A stretch of 64,000 bases of DNA from Herbaspirillum sp. AP02 (GTDB taxonomy: Bacteria > Pseudomonadota > Gammaproteobacteria > Burkholderiales > Burkholderiaceae_D): the NCBI RefSeq assembly GCF_015767275.1, contig NZ_JADWMY010000004.1, forward strand, positions 186,001-250,000. Direction: 5' to 3'. Made by a program: the position numbers and the translations under genes. Under the pieces are notes generated by a model, which saw only the letters and a list, made by a program, of their open reading frames with translations, made no database searches and was not told the DNA's origin. Positions 16,813-24,691 of the stretch are shown piece after piece. Every line of letters begins with the position of its first letter. The first letter of the stretch is position 1.

Positions 16813-16844
16813 TTGTCTGATAAACTTTTAATCCTGTCTGACAA
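16813..16844. promoter_or_regulatory. Paired palindromic operators (FadR/GntR-like)
   Basis: TTGTCTGATAA (16813-16823) and CTGTCTGACAA (16834-16844) are two copies of an 11-base near-palindrome around TGTC-T-GACA. Their centres are 21 bases apart, about two helical turns. FadR-subfamily GntR regulators bind short sites with GT...AC symmetry of this size. A FadR-type gene lies 900 bases away and the sites sit between divergent genes, so autoregulation and control of the catabolic operon is likely but inferred. Confidence 0.6.
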
Positions 16845-16996
16845 GTTGTGCAGCGATTCTACAGAGCGGATTTTGTGATGTCAACAACCCCTGCCTCTGC
16901 ATCGCAGACAGGTGAGCGAATTTTCATTACGCCTGAAAATCCGCTCCCAGCAAGGCTTACAGGAAGAAGCGCCGACACAGAAAAACAGGAGACCCC

Positions 16997-17740
16997 ATGA
17001 TTGCATTCACCGACAAGACCTTTTTCATTACCGGTGCCGGCGGTGGCATCGCCCGCGCGACCGCCTTGCTGACCGCCCGGCATGGTGCCAACCTGGCCCT
17101 GGCCGACATCGACCTCCAGGCCCTGACTTCGCTCAAGGAAGAGATCCTTGGCATCGCCCCGACTGCCCAGATCAGCCTGCACCAGCTGGATGTGGCCGAC
17201 GCCCAGGCATGCCGACAGGCGGCCGAAGCCTGCGCGCGTACCCATGGCGGAATTGACCACCTGGTCCACTCGGCCGGCATCTATCCCGAAAAGCGCGTGA
17301 CGGAAATGACAGAAGAAGAATGGCGACGCCTCATGGCGATCAACCTGGACGGCACTTTCCATATCTGCCAGGCCGTCATTGCCTATCTGCGCGAGGACAG
17401 CTCGATCGTCAACCTCGCTTCGCTGGCCGCGCAGCGCGGCAGCTACGCGCATGCACACTACGCAGCGGCCAAGGGTGCGGTGATCAGCTTCTCACGCAGC
17501 CTGGCGCTCGAGCTGGCCCCAAAAACGCGGGTCAACGCGGTATCTCCGGGTATCATTGCCACTCCGATGACCCGCGAACTGCTGGCCAGCAAGGGGCCGA
17601 TGCTGCTGCAAAACACCCCCCTCGGCCGCCTGGGTACTGCGGAAGAAGTGGCCGGCTCGATTGCCTTCCTGTGCTCTCCCCTGGCCTCATTCATCACCGG
17701 AGAGACACTGCAGGTCAACGGCGGTCTGTACATCAATTAA
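16997..17740 (+). CDS. SDR family oxidoreductase
   Basis: A 247-residue classical SDR: TGAGGGIARATALLTARHG at the cofactor site, acidic ALADIDL favouring NAD+ over NADP+, SAGIYPEK, catalytic Ser in VNLASLAAQ, YAAAK as Tyr-x-x-x-Lys, VSPGIIATPMTREL and the terminal TGETLQVNGGLYIN. AGGAG lies five bases before ATG 16997. It is followed 18 bases later by a FadR-type regulator and is divergent from the AroE-like gene, so it is probably a further oxidation step in the same pathway. Confidence 0.9.
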   Translation: MIAFTDKTFFITGAGGGIARATALLTARHGANLALADIDLQALTSLKEEILGIAPTAQISLHQLDVADAQACRQAAEACARTHGGIDHLVHSAGIYPEKRVTEMTEEEWRRLMAINLDGTFHICQAVIAYLREDSSIVNLASLAAQRGSYAHAHYAAAKGAVISFSRSLALELAPKTRVNAVSPGIIATPMTRELLASKGPMLLQNTPLGRLGTAEEVAGSIAFLCSPLASFITGETLQVNGGLYIN

Positions 17741-17758
17741 TCCAGCTGCAATCCACCC

Positions 17759-18472
17759 ATGAAAACCGCGACACAGCGCTTGCCCACGCAATCCCTCACC
17801 GAAGAGATTGTTGAATGGATTAATGAAGAAATCCGCGAGCAGCGGCTCAAACCGGGCGACAAGCTGCCCAGCGAAAAACAGCTGGGCGAGCAATTCTCGG
17901 TGAGCCGCTCGGTCGTGCGCGAAGCCCTGTCCCAGCTCAAATCCGAAGGCATCGTCAATGCCCAGCAGGGACGCGGCGCCTTCGTCAACGAGCGCGGCTC
18001 ACGCCAGGCCTTCCGCTTCGAGGCGGCGGCCCTCAATGATGCCGAGGGACTGGAACACGTCATCGAACTGCTGGTGACGCTGGAAACCGCAGCTGCCCGC
18101 TATGCGGCCATCCGCCGCACACCGGAAGACCTCAAGAAGATCAAGAAGGCCCTGGTCGGCATGGAGTACGCCATCATCAATGACAAGCTGGGGGACGAGG
18201 AGGATTTTGCCTTCCATCAGGCCATCGTCGACTCGACCAAGAATCCGCACTTCTGCATGCTCAACGAGTATCTGGAACAGCACGTCAGGAGACTGATCCG
18301 CCAGGCCCGCAGCAACACCGCGACGAACTACAACAATCTGATCCAGGCCGTGCAGGACGAGCACAAGGCCATCCTCCAGGCCATCGAAGACAAGGATCCG
18401 GTGGCCGCGGCGATCGCTGCCGAAACGCACCTGCGCAATGCGGCAAAGCGGCTGAACAAGTACCTGAGCTGA
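17759..18472 (+). CDS. FadR-subfamily GntR transcriptional regulator
   Basis: A 237-residue regulator. The N-terminal winged helix reads LTEEIVEWINEEIREQRLKPGDKLPSEKQLGEQFSVSRSVVREALSQLKSEGIV, the classic GntR pattern. The C-terminal all-helical FCD domain carries metal-ligand-type residues in EEDFAFHQAIVD and later ALNDAEGLEHVIELLVTLETAAARYAA. FCD regulators usually respond to small organic acids. The gene closes the plus-strand SDR-regulator pair, 18 bases after it. It most likely binds the paired sites at 16813-16844 and is relieved by the pathway substrate or an intermediate. Confidence 0.92.
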   Translation: MKTATQRLPTQSLTEEIVEWINEEIREQRLKPGDKLPSEKQLGEQFSVSRSVVREALSQLKSEGIVNAQQGRGAFVNERGSRQAFRFEAAALNDAEGLEHVIELLVTLETAAARYAAIRRTPEDLKKIKKALVGMEYAIINDKLGDEEDFAFHQAIVDSTKNPHFCMLNEYLEQHVRRLIRQARSNTATNYNNLIQAVQDEHKAILQAIEDKDPVAAAIAAETHLRNAAKRLNKYLS

Positions 18473-18495
18473 ACCCGGTGGAGAGTCAGTGGTAT

Positions 18496-18519
18496 TGCCG
18501 GCGCGCTTCACCGCCGGCA
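18496..18519. terminator. Hairpin between convergent genes (possible bidirectional terminator)
   Basis: TGCCGGCG (18496-18503) and CGCCGGCA (18512-18519) make an 8-base GC stem between the stop of the GntR gene and the stop of the convergent cupin gene. No T-run follows on either strand, so termination would be weak or factor-assisted. Confidence 0.45.
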
Positions 18520-18524
18520 TTGCG

Positions 18525-18983
18525 TCATCGCACCTGATGCGTACGCGGTGCGTGGTCCGTTGCAATACGTTGTTTCGCGGCAGCATCGAACCCGGCACTA
18601 TTGCGGAAGATATTGGGTTTCCGATAGATCGCCAGAATAGTGCAGCCTTCCGCGCTATGCGTTTCATGCAAGGAACCAGGCTTGCGCCAGACGAATTCGC
18701 CTGCGCGGCAAATGCCATCATGGTCCGAGAATGAGCCTTCGATGACGTAACTTTGCTCAATCTCGGGATGCTTGTGAAACGGCAAGGTGGTACCCGGCTG
18801 CCATCGCAGCAGGCAAGTCATCTCGCCAATTTCCTTGTTCTCGTAGAGCACTTTGATCTCGATGCCCTCAAATTGCGAGGGCTTCCAGTCCATTTCCTCG
18901 GGTTTCATATATACCGAACCACCGGGAGTCGGTTGCAGCTCACCACTCAGGCGATCTTCAAAGCTCTTGTCCATTGCACCCAT
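18525..18983 (-). CDS. Cupin domain protein
   Basis: A 152-residue single-domain cupin. Motif 1 is present as LPFHKHPEIEQSYVIEGSF (two His and a Glu as metal ligands) and motif 2 as AGEFVWRKPGSLHETHSAEG with a further His. Such proteins act as small dioxygenases, isomerases or sensors; the reaction cannot be told. ATG 18983 was chosen because AGGAG lies nine bases upstream. It is the last gene of a minus-strand series MHS transporter-RidA-MBL hydrolase-cupin, so it likely acts on the same imported compound. Confidence 0.85.
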   Translation of the reverse strand: MGAMDKSFEDRLSGELQPTPGGSVYMKPEEMDWKPSQFEGIEIKVLYENKEIGEMTCLLRWQPGTTLPFHKHPEIEQSYVIEGSFSDHDGICRAGEFVWRKPGSLHETHSAEGCTILAIYRKPNIFRNSAGFDAAAKQRIATDHAPRTHQVR

Positions 18984-19006
18984 TTTTTCATCTCCTCTCG
19001 ACGACA

Positions 19007-19855
19007 TTAAGCAGCTTGATCCAGAACCGAGGTCACCAGGTTCTGGGGCACTTCCAGTTCAAACCCCGGCTCGGCCACGTGGACGCGAATGTGCGGGAAG
19101 CGACTTCTTACCGCGTCAGCGAATTCACTCCAGGGCCGGGAGCTCACCTCCATCATTTCGTGGAACTTCTCATGAGGTGGATACAAGACCACCACCTGCG
19201 GCTTGAGCGCAGCCACACCGCGGACCACATCCTGAATGAAATCAAGCTGCATGCCGGCCAGCAGGATGTCGGTCTTGAAGCGACGGCCCAGTGCTTCAAT
19301 TTCAGCATCCGTCATCTTGCTGTTGAAGCCTTCGTTGTAATTCAGGATCGTGGTGCCGTCTGGCAGCTCGACATGAAATCCGGTGTAGGGAGAATAGAAC
19401 GGGGCATTCGTGGCACTACTCCATGCCCAGGCCAGTTGCGTGGTGTTTCCCTTGAAGACCGCCTTGGTCAGCGCCTTGTACAAATTGATGTCGCGATGTT
19501 GCCAAGGCAGCGCCGTAATCTTGAATCCCGGCACGGAGACGCTATCGAAGGAAGCCGGCTCGATGGCACGCAGCTGCGCGGGCGTAAATTTGTGACGCCG
19601 CTGCATGAAGCGGGTAAGCGACGGCGCGCCGATCACGCAGGCGCCCGTTGCCTTTGCCACTTCCGGCACGTCCAGAAAATGCTCTTCGTGGCCATGCGTC
19701 ACGCAGATGTACTTGGCATGCATGAAATCGTCGAGATGGAACCACTCGGCGCCGCAATAGGGACGATAGAAAGGATCAAAGAACAGCGCTCCGTGCGACG
19801 TCTCCAGGGCAATACTGGACCAACCGTAATACTTCAGCTTGGCTGCTGCATTCAT
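19007..19855 (-). CDS. Metallo-beta-lactamase-fold hydrolase (UlaG-like)
   Basis: A 282-residue hydrolase. The metal motif VTHGHEEHFLD gives His-x-His-x-x-His in place of the more common HxHxDH, with Glu at the Asp position. AALKPQVVVLYPPHEKFHEM and the strand LALPWQHRDINLYK follow UlaG-like lactonases. No signal peptide, so cytoplasmic. ATG 19855 has AGAGGAAA upstream; the frame is open eleven codons further but lacks a site. Spacing to RidA (16 bases) and cupin (23 bases) supports one operon. A lactone or amide hydrolysis step is plausible; substrate unknown. Confidence 0.85.
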   Translation of the reverse strand: MNAAAKLKYYGWSSIALETSHGALFFDPFYRPYCGAEWFHLDDFMHAKYICVTHGHEEHFLDVPEVAKATGACVIGAPSLTRFMQRRHKFTPAQLRAIEPASFDSVSVPGFKITALPWQHRDINLYKALTKAVFKGNTTQLAWAWSSATNAPFYSPYTGFHVELPDGTTILNYNEGFNSKMTDAEIEALGRRFKTDILLAGMQLDFIQDVVRGVAALKPQVVVLYPPHEKFHEMMEVSSRPWSEFADAVRSRFPHIRVHVAEPGFELEVPQNLVTSVLDQAA

Positions 19856-19871
19856 AATTTTCCTCTTTGAT

Positions 19872-20333
19872 TCAAGCAATAATTTCAATAACCGCTTCGA
19901 TCTCTACCGCGACATTCATAGGCAGCGAACTGACGCCGACCGCAGCTCTGGCATGGGCGCCAGTGGCGCCGAACAAGCGTACGAACAGGTCAGATGCGCC
20001 GTTGACGACCTTGGGTGCATCAGCGAAGTCGGGAGTACAACGCACGAAGCCACCAAGGCGGACCACCTGTGCAACGCGGTCCCAGCGGCCATCGAGCGCG
20101 GCCTTGATCTGCGCCAGCACATTGAGTGCGCATTGTTGTGCGGCCTCGTAACCCTGTTCCACGCTCACGTCCTCACCCAGCCGGCCGACCAACGTGGGGC
20201 GCCCATCCTTCAGTGGCAGTTGACCAGAGACGAAGAGTAGATTCCCGCTCTTCTTGTAGCCGACAAAGCTTCCTGCCGCCGCACCCAATTCCGGTAGTAC
20301 CAAATCCATCTCCGCGAGCCTGTTCTCCAACAT
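19872..20333 (-). CDS. RidA/YjgF family protein
   Basis: A 153-residue protein of the RidA family, which hydrolyses reactive enamines/imines from PLP or amino-acid oxidation to keto acids. GYKKSGNLLFVSGQLPLKDG begins the fold, and the active-site Arg lies in AHARAAVGVSSLPMNVAVEIEAV, matching the family R-x-x-V-x-V-x-x-LP pattern. It is one of the longer RidA types (about 150 rather than 128 residues), similar to the group with LGGFVRCTPDF. Co-location with a transporter, hydrolase and cupin suggests the pathway produces a nitrogen-containing reactive intermediate. Confidence 0.9.
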   Translation of the reverse strand: MLENRLAEMDLVLPELGAAAGSFVGYKKSGNLLFVSGQLPLKDGRPTLVGRLGEDVSVEQGYEAAQQCALNVLAQIKAALDGRWDRVAQVVRLGGFVRCTPDFADAPKVVNGASDLFVRLFGATGAHARAAVGVSSLPMNVAVEIEAVIEIIA

Positions 20334-20346
20334 GTCTGTCCTTTCC

Positions 20347-21663
20347 TTATTTAAGAAGTACTTCGTTCTTGGTCTCACGCGCAAATATCGCCGCGACCAA
20401 GGTAATCAGCGCCAGCACCATGAGCATCACCGACACGCCGGCCGTTCCGCCCATATAGCCGGCCAATGCCGTTGCCAGCACCGGTGCAAAGCCACCACCC
20501 AGGGCTGCCGCCACCTGGAATCCAAACGATGCGCCGCTGTAGCGCACATTGGCCCCGAACAGCTCCGGGAAATAGGTCGATTCGGGGGCAAACATCAGGC
20601 CATGCCCCAGACTCATCGCAACAACAATGGTGAGCATGACAATCTCGGGCGTCCTCATTTCCAATAGCCAGAACAGAGGAAATGCGAAGGCCAGGGTAAA
20701 GATCGCGCCAATGAAATACAGCGGACGGCGGCCAATTCGATCTGACAGAAATCCAAACAGAGGAATGGTGACGAGCTCGACCGCCGCCGCCACGAGGATG
20801 GCATCCAGGATCATCGACTTGGGTAGCTTCAGCGTTCCTGTCGCGTAGACCACCACAAAGACCGTCAACATGTAGACCCAGGAGACTTCCGATATCTTCA
20901 AGCCGACAGCGACCAGAAAGCTCCTGGGATGCTTGAAGATGGCCTCCTTCACGGGATTGCTCACAATCTCCCGACGCGCTTTCATCTCCTCAAACACAGG
21001 CGACTCGCTTACGTTACTGCGGATGAACATGCCCAACAGGATCAACACCGCGCTGATCAGGAAGGGAACCCGCCACCCCCAGGCCAGGATGTCGGCCTCC
21101 GGCATTTTGGCGATTGCGCCGAACACCAGTGTTGCCACGACCAGACCGATAGGGAAGCCGACTTGCACCAGGCTGCCATAAAGCCCTCGATGCTCTTTTG
21201 GCGCGTGCTCCAACACCATGACCGAGGCGCCTCCCCACTCCCCTCCCAGGCCAATGCCTTGAATGAAGCGCAAAGAAATCAGCAATATGGGCGCCCAAAT
21301 GCCAATCTGGGCGTAGGTCGGCAACACACCGATCAGAAAGGTGCCCAATCCCATCATGACCAGCGTCAGCATCAGGATGGATTTTCGTCCCAGGCGATCG
21401 CCGAAATATCCAAAGATCGCGCCACCTAATGGCCTGGCCAAAAATCCGACTGCATAACTTCCTAATGCAGCCAGGGTCCCCAGCAAAGGATCGATGCTTG
21501 GGAAAAACAGTTTGTTGAACACGAGTGCGGCGGCCATACCGTAAATAAGAAAGTCATACCACTCGATGATGGTGCCGATGGTGCTGGCGAAAACCACGGA
21601 ACGCAGGCTGCGCTGACTGCCTACGTTGTTCGCACGGGCGTGCAGGTCGTAACTGGTTGTCAT
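20347..21663 (-). CDS. MFS transporter, metabolite:H+ symporter (MHS) family
   Basis: A 438-residue inner-membrane transporter with twelve hydrophobic segments. Family marks are TIIEWYDFLIYG in helix 1, GFLARPLGGAIFGYFGDRLGRK between helices 2 and 3, GEWGGASVMVLEHAPKEHRG and, in the second half, FLSDRIGRRPLYF. MHS members carry organic acids, osmolytes or shikimate with protons. ATG 21663 has AAAGGA upstream. First gene of the minus-strand series with RidA, MBL hydrolase and cupin (13-base gap to RidA), and divergent from the PfpI gene, so it probably imports the substrate they process. Confidence 0.92.
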   Translation of the reverse strand: MTTSYDLHARANNVGSQRSLRSVVFASTIGTIIEWYDFLIYGMAAALVFNKLFFPSIDPLLGTLAALGSYAVGFLARPLGGAIFGYFGDRLGRKSILMLTLVMMGLGTFLIGVLPTYAQIGIWAPILLISLRFIQGIGLGGEWGGASVMVLEHAPKEHRGLYGSLVQVGFPIGLVVATLVFGAIAKMPEADILAWGWRVPFLISAVLILLGMFIRSNVSESPVFEEMKARREIVSNPVKEAIFKHPRSFLVAVGLKISEVSWVYMLTVFVVVYATGTLKLPKSMILDAILVAAAVELVTIPLFGFLSDRIGRRPLYFIGAIFTLAFAFPLFWLLEMRTPEIVMLTIVVAMSLGHGLMFAPESTYFPELFGANVRYSGASFGFQVAAALGGGFAPVLATALAGYMGGTAGVSVMLMVLALITLVAAIFARETKNEVLLK

Positions 21664-21846
21664 GCTGATGTCCTTTCGAAAACGATGTTCGTTGAACTTC
21701 CGGGAAACCGCCGCCCATCCAAAATGGTCACAACAGGAAACTTGCCTCACCATTTTGGAACGTCCCGCACAAGCATGAAACTCAATAAATCCTCAATATC
21801 ATGCATAAATATGCGATTCAGGCCGACTAAAGTCAAGCTCTGCATA

Positions 21847-21861
21847 TTTCATGCCATGAAA
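21847..21861. promoter_or_regulatory. Palindromic operator candidate in divergent promoter
   Basis: TTTCATG-C-CATGAAA is a perfect 15-base odd palindrome. Half-sites of the same type recur at about 21774 (CATGAAAC) and 21875 (GTTTCAT). A TATAAT at 21882-21887 lies 34 bases before the PfpI start. The XRE-cupin regulator encoded by this locus is the likely ligand; this is inference. Confidence 0.5.
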
Positions 21862-21921
21862 CATTTAATGCAAAAGTTTCATATAATTACCACGTACCGC
21901 ATCCATCACGAGGAGGAAGTC

Positions 21922-22554
21922 ATGAAATTTGGCGTGTTTATTTATGAAGGAGTCGAGCCAATCGACCTGGCCACCATCGGCGTACTGTCGATGGCGCGTC
22001 GCATCGCACCTGAGATCAGCTTCTGGACCGTAGCGGCAACGGCCGGGCCGGTTCGGCTTTCCAATGGATTGACGGTGATCGCCGACTACGGATTTGATGA
22101 CTTGCCTTCCATCAACATTCTTGTCGTGACGGGCGGCCCTGGATGGGAGAAATGCTGCGCAGACCAGGCTACGCTGACGTTCTTGCGCAAGATGGCCGGA
22201 CGCGCCACGGTGGCATCCGTTTGCACCGGCGCCATGATCCTGGCCGCTGCCGGCTTGCTGGAAGGTCAGGTCGCAACAACGAAGGTCGAGGTCGCAACCG
22301 GTGAACAGGTCCCATTGGAGATCATGAGATCGCAGTATCCCGGGATTGACGTCAAGGCAGCCTTGCTAACGGATAATGGCAGTATCATTACGGGCGGCGG
22401 AGTATCACGATGCATCGACGCCACCCTCTACTTGCTGGAAAAATACTTGGGAAGTGACGTAGCGGACCAGACCGCCCGCATCATGGAGTACACCCATGCG
22501 CGTGCGGCCAATTTGGCTGCGGCCCCCGTTATCAACAATGCGGCAAATGAATAG
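21922..22554 (+). CDS. DJ-1/PfpI family protein
   Basis: A 210-residue single-domain member of the class I glutamine amidotransferase-like superfamily. VVTGGPGWEKC and VASVCTGAMILAAAGLLEG contain the nucleophile elbow with Cys in SVCTGA, as in the ligand-binding domain of GlxA-type regulators, but no AraC helix-turn-helix follows. ATG 21922 has AGGAGGAAG upstream; longer frames lack a site. It overlaps the following XRE-cupin gene, so the two are coupled. Possible roles are isonitrile hydratase-like, cyclohexyl-isocyanide hydratase-like or a chaperone; the family includes isocyanide hydratase InhA. The pairing with a transporter-RidA locus leaves function open. Confidence 0.85.
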   Translation: MKFGVFIYEGVEPIDLATIGVLSMARRIAPEISFWTVAATAGPVRLSNGLTVIADYGFDDLPSINILVVTGGPGWEKCCADQATLTFLRKMAGRATVASVCTGAMILAAAGLLEGQVATTKVEVATGEQVPLEIMRSQYPGIDVKAALLTDNGSIITGGGVSRCIDATLYLLEKYLGSDVADQTARIMEYTHARAANLAAAPVINNAANE

Positions 22555-23179
22555 CGAAGAATATCCAGTCAAAGAAGAAAGCCCCACGGCCATCGAGCTG
22601 CAGCTCGGCAAGCGCATTTCAAAACTGCGCGCGGCCAGGGGGTTCACACAGGATCAGTTGGCAGCGGCCACCGGCTTCACAAAGGGATATCTCTCCAAAA
22701 TAGAGAACTCCAAGGTCATCCCTCCCATTGGTACGCTGATCAAAATTGCCCAGGTCCTGGAGACGGACGTGGCTGATCTGTTGGAACCAGAAGAGGTTGA
22801 CGATCAAAGCGACGCACTTTGCGTGGTCCGCTCCTGGCAGCGGGAGTCCGTCATCAAAGGTGGCAGCTCATTTGGCTACGATTACACCGCCCTGGCCCAC
22901 AAGCGACACCACAAGCAGATGGAACCCTTCATCATGGTGTTTCCATCCAAGGTGGACCGCGATATCCGCTTTGAACACGAAGGTGAAGAATTCATGTTCA
23001 TTCTGGAAGGAGAAGTCGAATTCGAAGCCACCATCGATAGCCGCAATAAAACCTGGCTCCTCTCCCCTGGCGACAGCATCTACTTCGATTCACGCATTCC
23101 TCACCGTGGGCGCAGCCTGAACGGCGAGGCACGTGCACTGGTCGTCATCTATCGCTCACAAAGCAAGATCATCCCGTAG
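22547..23179 (+). CDS. XRE-family regulator with C-terminal cupin sensor
   Basis: A 210-residue regulator. The helix-turn-helix LGKRISKLRAARGFTQDQLAAATGFTKGYLSKIENSK lies at about 20-60, and a cupin sensor with DIRFEHEGEEFMFILEGEVEF and SPGDSIYFDSRIPHRGRS follows. This layout is that of PuuR/SutR-type regulators of amine and amino-acid catabolism. ATG 22547 overlaps the PfpI stop by eight bases; no clear ribosome site, so translational coupling is likely. An in-frame ATG at 22538 is the alternative. It probably controls the divergent transporter operon through the CATGAAA palindrome. Confidence 0.9.
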   Translation: MNSEEYPVKEESPTAIELQLGKRISKLRAARGFTQDQLAAATGFTKGYLSKIENSKVIPPIGTLIKIAQVLETDVADLLEPEEVDDQSDALCVVRSWQRESVIKGGSSFGYDYTALAHKRHHKQMEPFIMVFPSKVDRDIRFEHEGEEFMFILEGEVEFEATIDSRNKTWLLSPGDSIYFDSRIPHRGRSLNGEARALVVIYRSQSKIIP

Positions 23180-23182
23180 AAC

Positions 23183-23213
23183 AAAAAAATCGCTCCTGCG
23201 AAGAGGAGCGATT
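23183..23213 (-). terminator. Intrinsic terminator (minus strand, possibly bidirectional)
   Basis: AATCGCTCCT (23188-23197) and AGGAGCGATT (23204-23213) form a perfect 10-base stem with a 6-base loop. A run of A at 23183-23189 reads as U on the minus strand, fitting termination of the tartrate dehydratase transcript. It also lies just after the XRE-cupin stop and may end that transcript less efficiently. Confidence 0.8.
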
Positions 23214-23355
23214 GTTGGTTGACTCGAAGATCTGCCTCCCTCCATTTGACCCACCTTCCATTGCCTGCTGAAGGCGGTGACCGTACTCCGAATTGAATCC
23301 GCCATCGTTACGGAGCTTTCGTTTGAAAGCGACCCTTCGCATGGGAGGCCATGCC

Positions 23356-23379
23356 GCCGTAGGGCCGTAGGGCCGTAGG
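23356..23379. repeat. Tandem 8-base repeat, three copies
   Basis: GCCGTAGG is repeated three times without interruption, followed by the related GCCGCATGG. It lies in the non-coding space between the terminator and the tartrate dehydratase stop codon. No function is visible. Confidence 0.9.
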
Positions 23380-23403
23380 GCCGCATGGCAGCTTCGCATC
23401 CGC

Positions 23404-24570
23404 TTATGCAGACAGCTTTTGCATTTCCACGATGAGGTCGGCTTTGCCTTCGAAGCCGATACCAGGCAGGTCTGGCATGGTGATGTAGCCGTTGTCGACC
23501 TTCACGCCATCAGGGAAACCACCATATGGCTGGAACAGGTCCGGGTACGACTCGTTACCGCCCAGGCCCAGGCCGGCTGCGATGTTCAGAGACATCTGAT
23601 GGCCACCGTGCGGAATGCAGCGCTTTGCCGACCAACCGTGTTCCTTGAGCATGTTCAGCGTGCGCAGGTACTCGACCAGGCCGTAGCTCAGCGCACAGTC
23701 GAATTGCAGATAGTCGCGGTCCGGACGCATGCCGCCGTAGCGAATGAGGTTGCGCGCATCCTGCATCGAGAACAGGTCTTCGCCCGTCGCCATCGGGTTC
23801 TTGTAGTAGTTGCGCAGGGTGGCTTGCAGCTCGAAGTCCAGCGGATCACCCGGTTCTTCGTACCAGAACAGGTCGTACTGGGACAGCGCCTTGGCATACT
23901 GCACGGCGGTATCCAGGTCGAAACGGCCGTTGGCATCGACCGCCAGCTTCTGACCATCTTGCAGAACGCTCAGGATGGAGTCGATACGACGCAGGTCTTC
24001 ATCCAGCGAAGCACCGCCGATCTTCTTCTTGACCACGGTGTAGCCACGGTCGATGTAGCTGCGCATCTCATCCTTGAGCTTGTCGTGGTTCTGATTCGGG
24101 TAGTAGTAACCGCCGGCGGCGTAGACGAAGATTTTACGGTCCGGCTTGCCATCACCGTAGCGGTCAGCCAGCAGCTGGAACAGCGGCTTGCCTTCGATTT
24201 TTGCGACGGCGTCCCACACGGCCATATCGATGGTGCCGATGGCGACCGAACGCTCGCCGTGACCGCCGGGCTTTTCGTTGGTGAACATGGTCGCCCAGAT
24301 CTTGTGCGGGTCCAGGTTGTCACCCTTGTCGTTGACCAGCGAGGCTGGGTCCGCTTCCATGATGCGGGGGATGAAACGTTCGCGCATCAGCTTGCCTTGG
24401 CCATAGCGGCCGTTGGAGTTGAAGCCGTAGCCGATGACCGGCTTGCCGTCACGGATGACGTCAGTGATGACAGCCACCAGGCTCAAGGTCATCTTGCTGA
24501 AGTCAATGTAGGCGTTGCGAATAGGGGAACTGATAGGTTTGGTTACTTCACGGATTTCGACGATTTTCAT
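23404..24570 (-). CDS. tarD: D(-)-tartrate dehydratase-like enolase superfamily protein
   Basis: A 388-residue enolase-superfamily dehydratase. The N-terminal capping domain begins with REVTKPISSPIRNAYIDF, and the barrel domain holds VVKKKIGG with the Lys-x-Lys pair at 181/183, metal ligands in AVDANGRF, WYEEPGD and ATGED, and the catalytic His in CIPHGGHQMS. The whole chain matches, from memory, the Bradyrhizobium D-tartrate dehydratase closely (EC 4.2.1.81, D-tartrate to oxaloacetate). It is transcribed alone, ends 190 bases before a terminator and is divergent from a LysR regulator with a palindrome in the shared promoter. No dedicated transporter is adjacent; the MHS carrier nearby is a possible partner. 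Confidence 0.88.
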   Translation of the reverse strand: MKIVEIREVTKPISSPIRNAYIDFSKMTLSLVAVITDVIRDGKPVIGYGFNSNGRYGQGKLMRERFIPRIMEADPASLVNDKGDNLDPHKIWATMFTNEKPGGHGERSVAIGTIDMAVWDAVAKIEGKPLFQLLADRYGDGKPDRKIFVYAAGGYYYPNQNHDKLKDEMRSYIDRGYTVVKKKIGGASLDEDLRRIDSILSVLQDGQKLAVDANGRFDLDTAVQYAKALSQYDLFWYEEPGDPLDFELQATLRNYYKNPMATGEDLFSMQDARNLIRYGGMRPDRDYLQFDCALSYGLVEYLRTLNMLKEHGWSAKRCIPHGGHQMSLNIAAGLGLGGNESYPDLFQPYGGFPDGVKVDNGYITMPDLPGIGFEGKADLIVEMQKLSA

Positions 24571-24654
24571 TGGGCTCTCCTCAACATCGCCCGAATTGGC
24601 GACATGGTCTTTTCTTGGGAGCCCCTAGATTATTGCCAGATTGCTGACCTATAC

Positions 24655-24691
24655 TTCACCATAAATGAGTTGATTATTAACTTACGGTGAA
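24655..24691. promoter_or_regulatory. Inverted repeat overlapping the LysR start codon
   Basis: TTCACCATAA (24655-24664) and TTACGGTGAA (24682-24691) match as inverted repeats at nine of ten positions, with a 17-base spacer. The right arm covers the GTG start of the LysR gene. A site placed like this would repress the regulator and act on the divergent tarD promoter. Confidence 0.55.
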
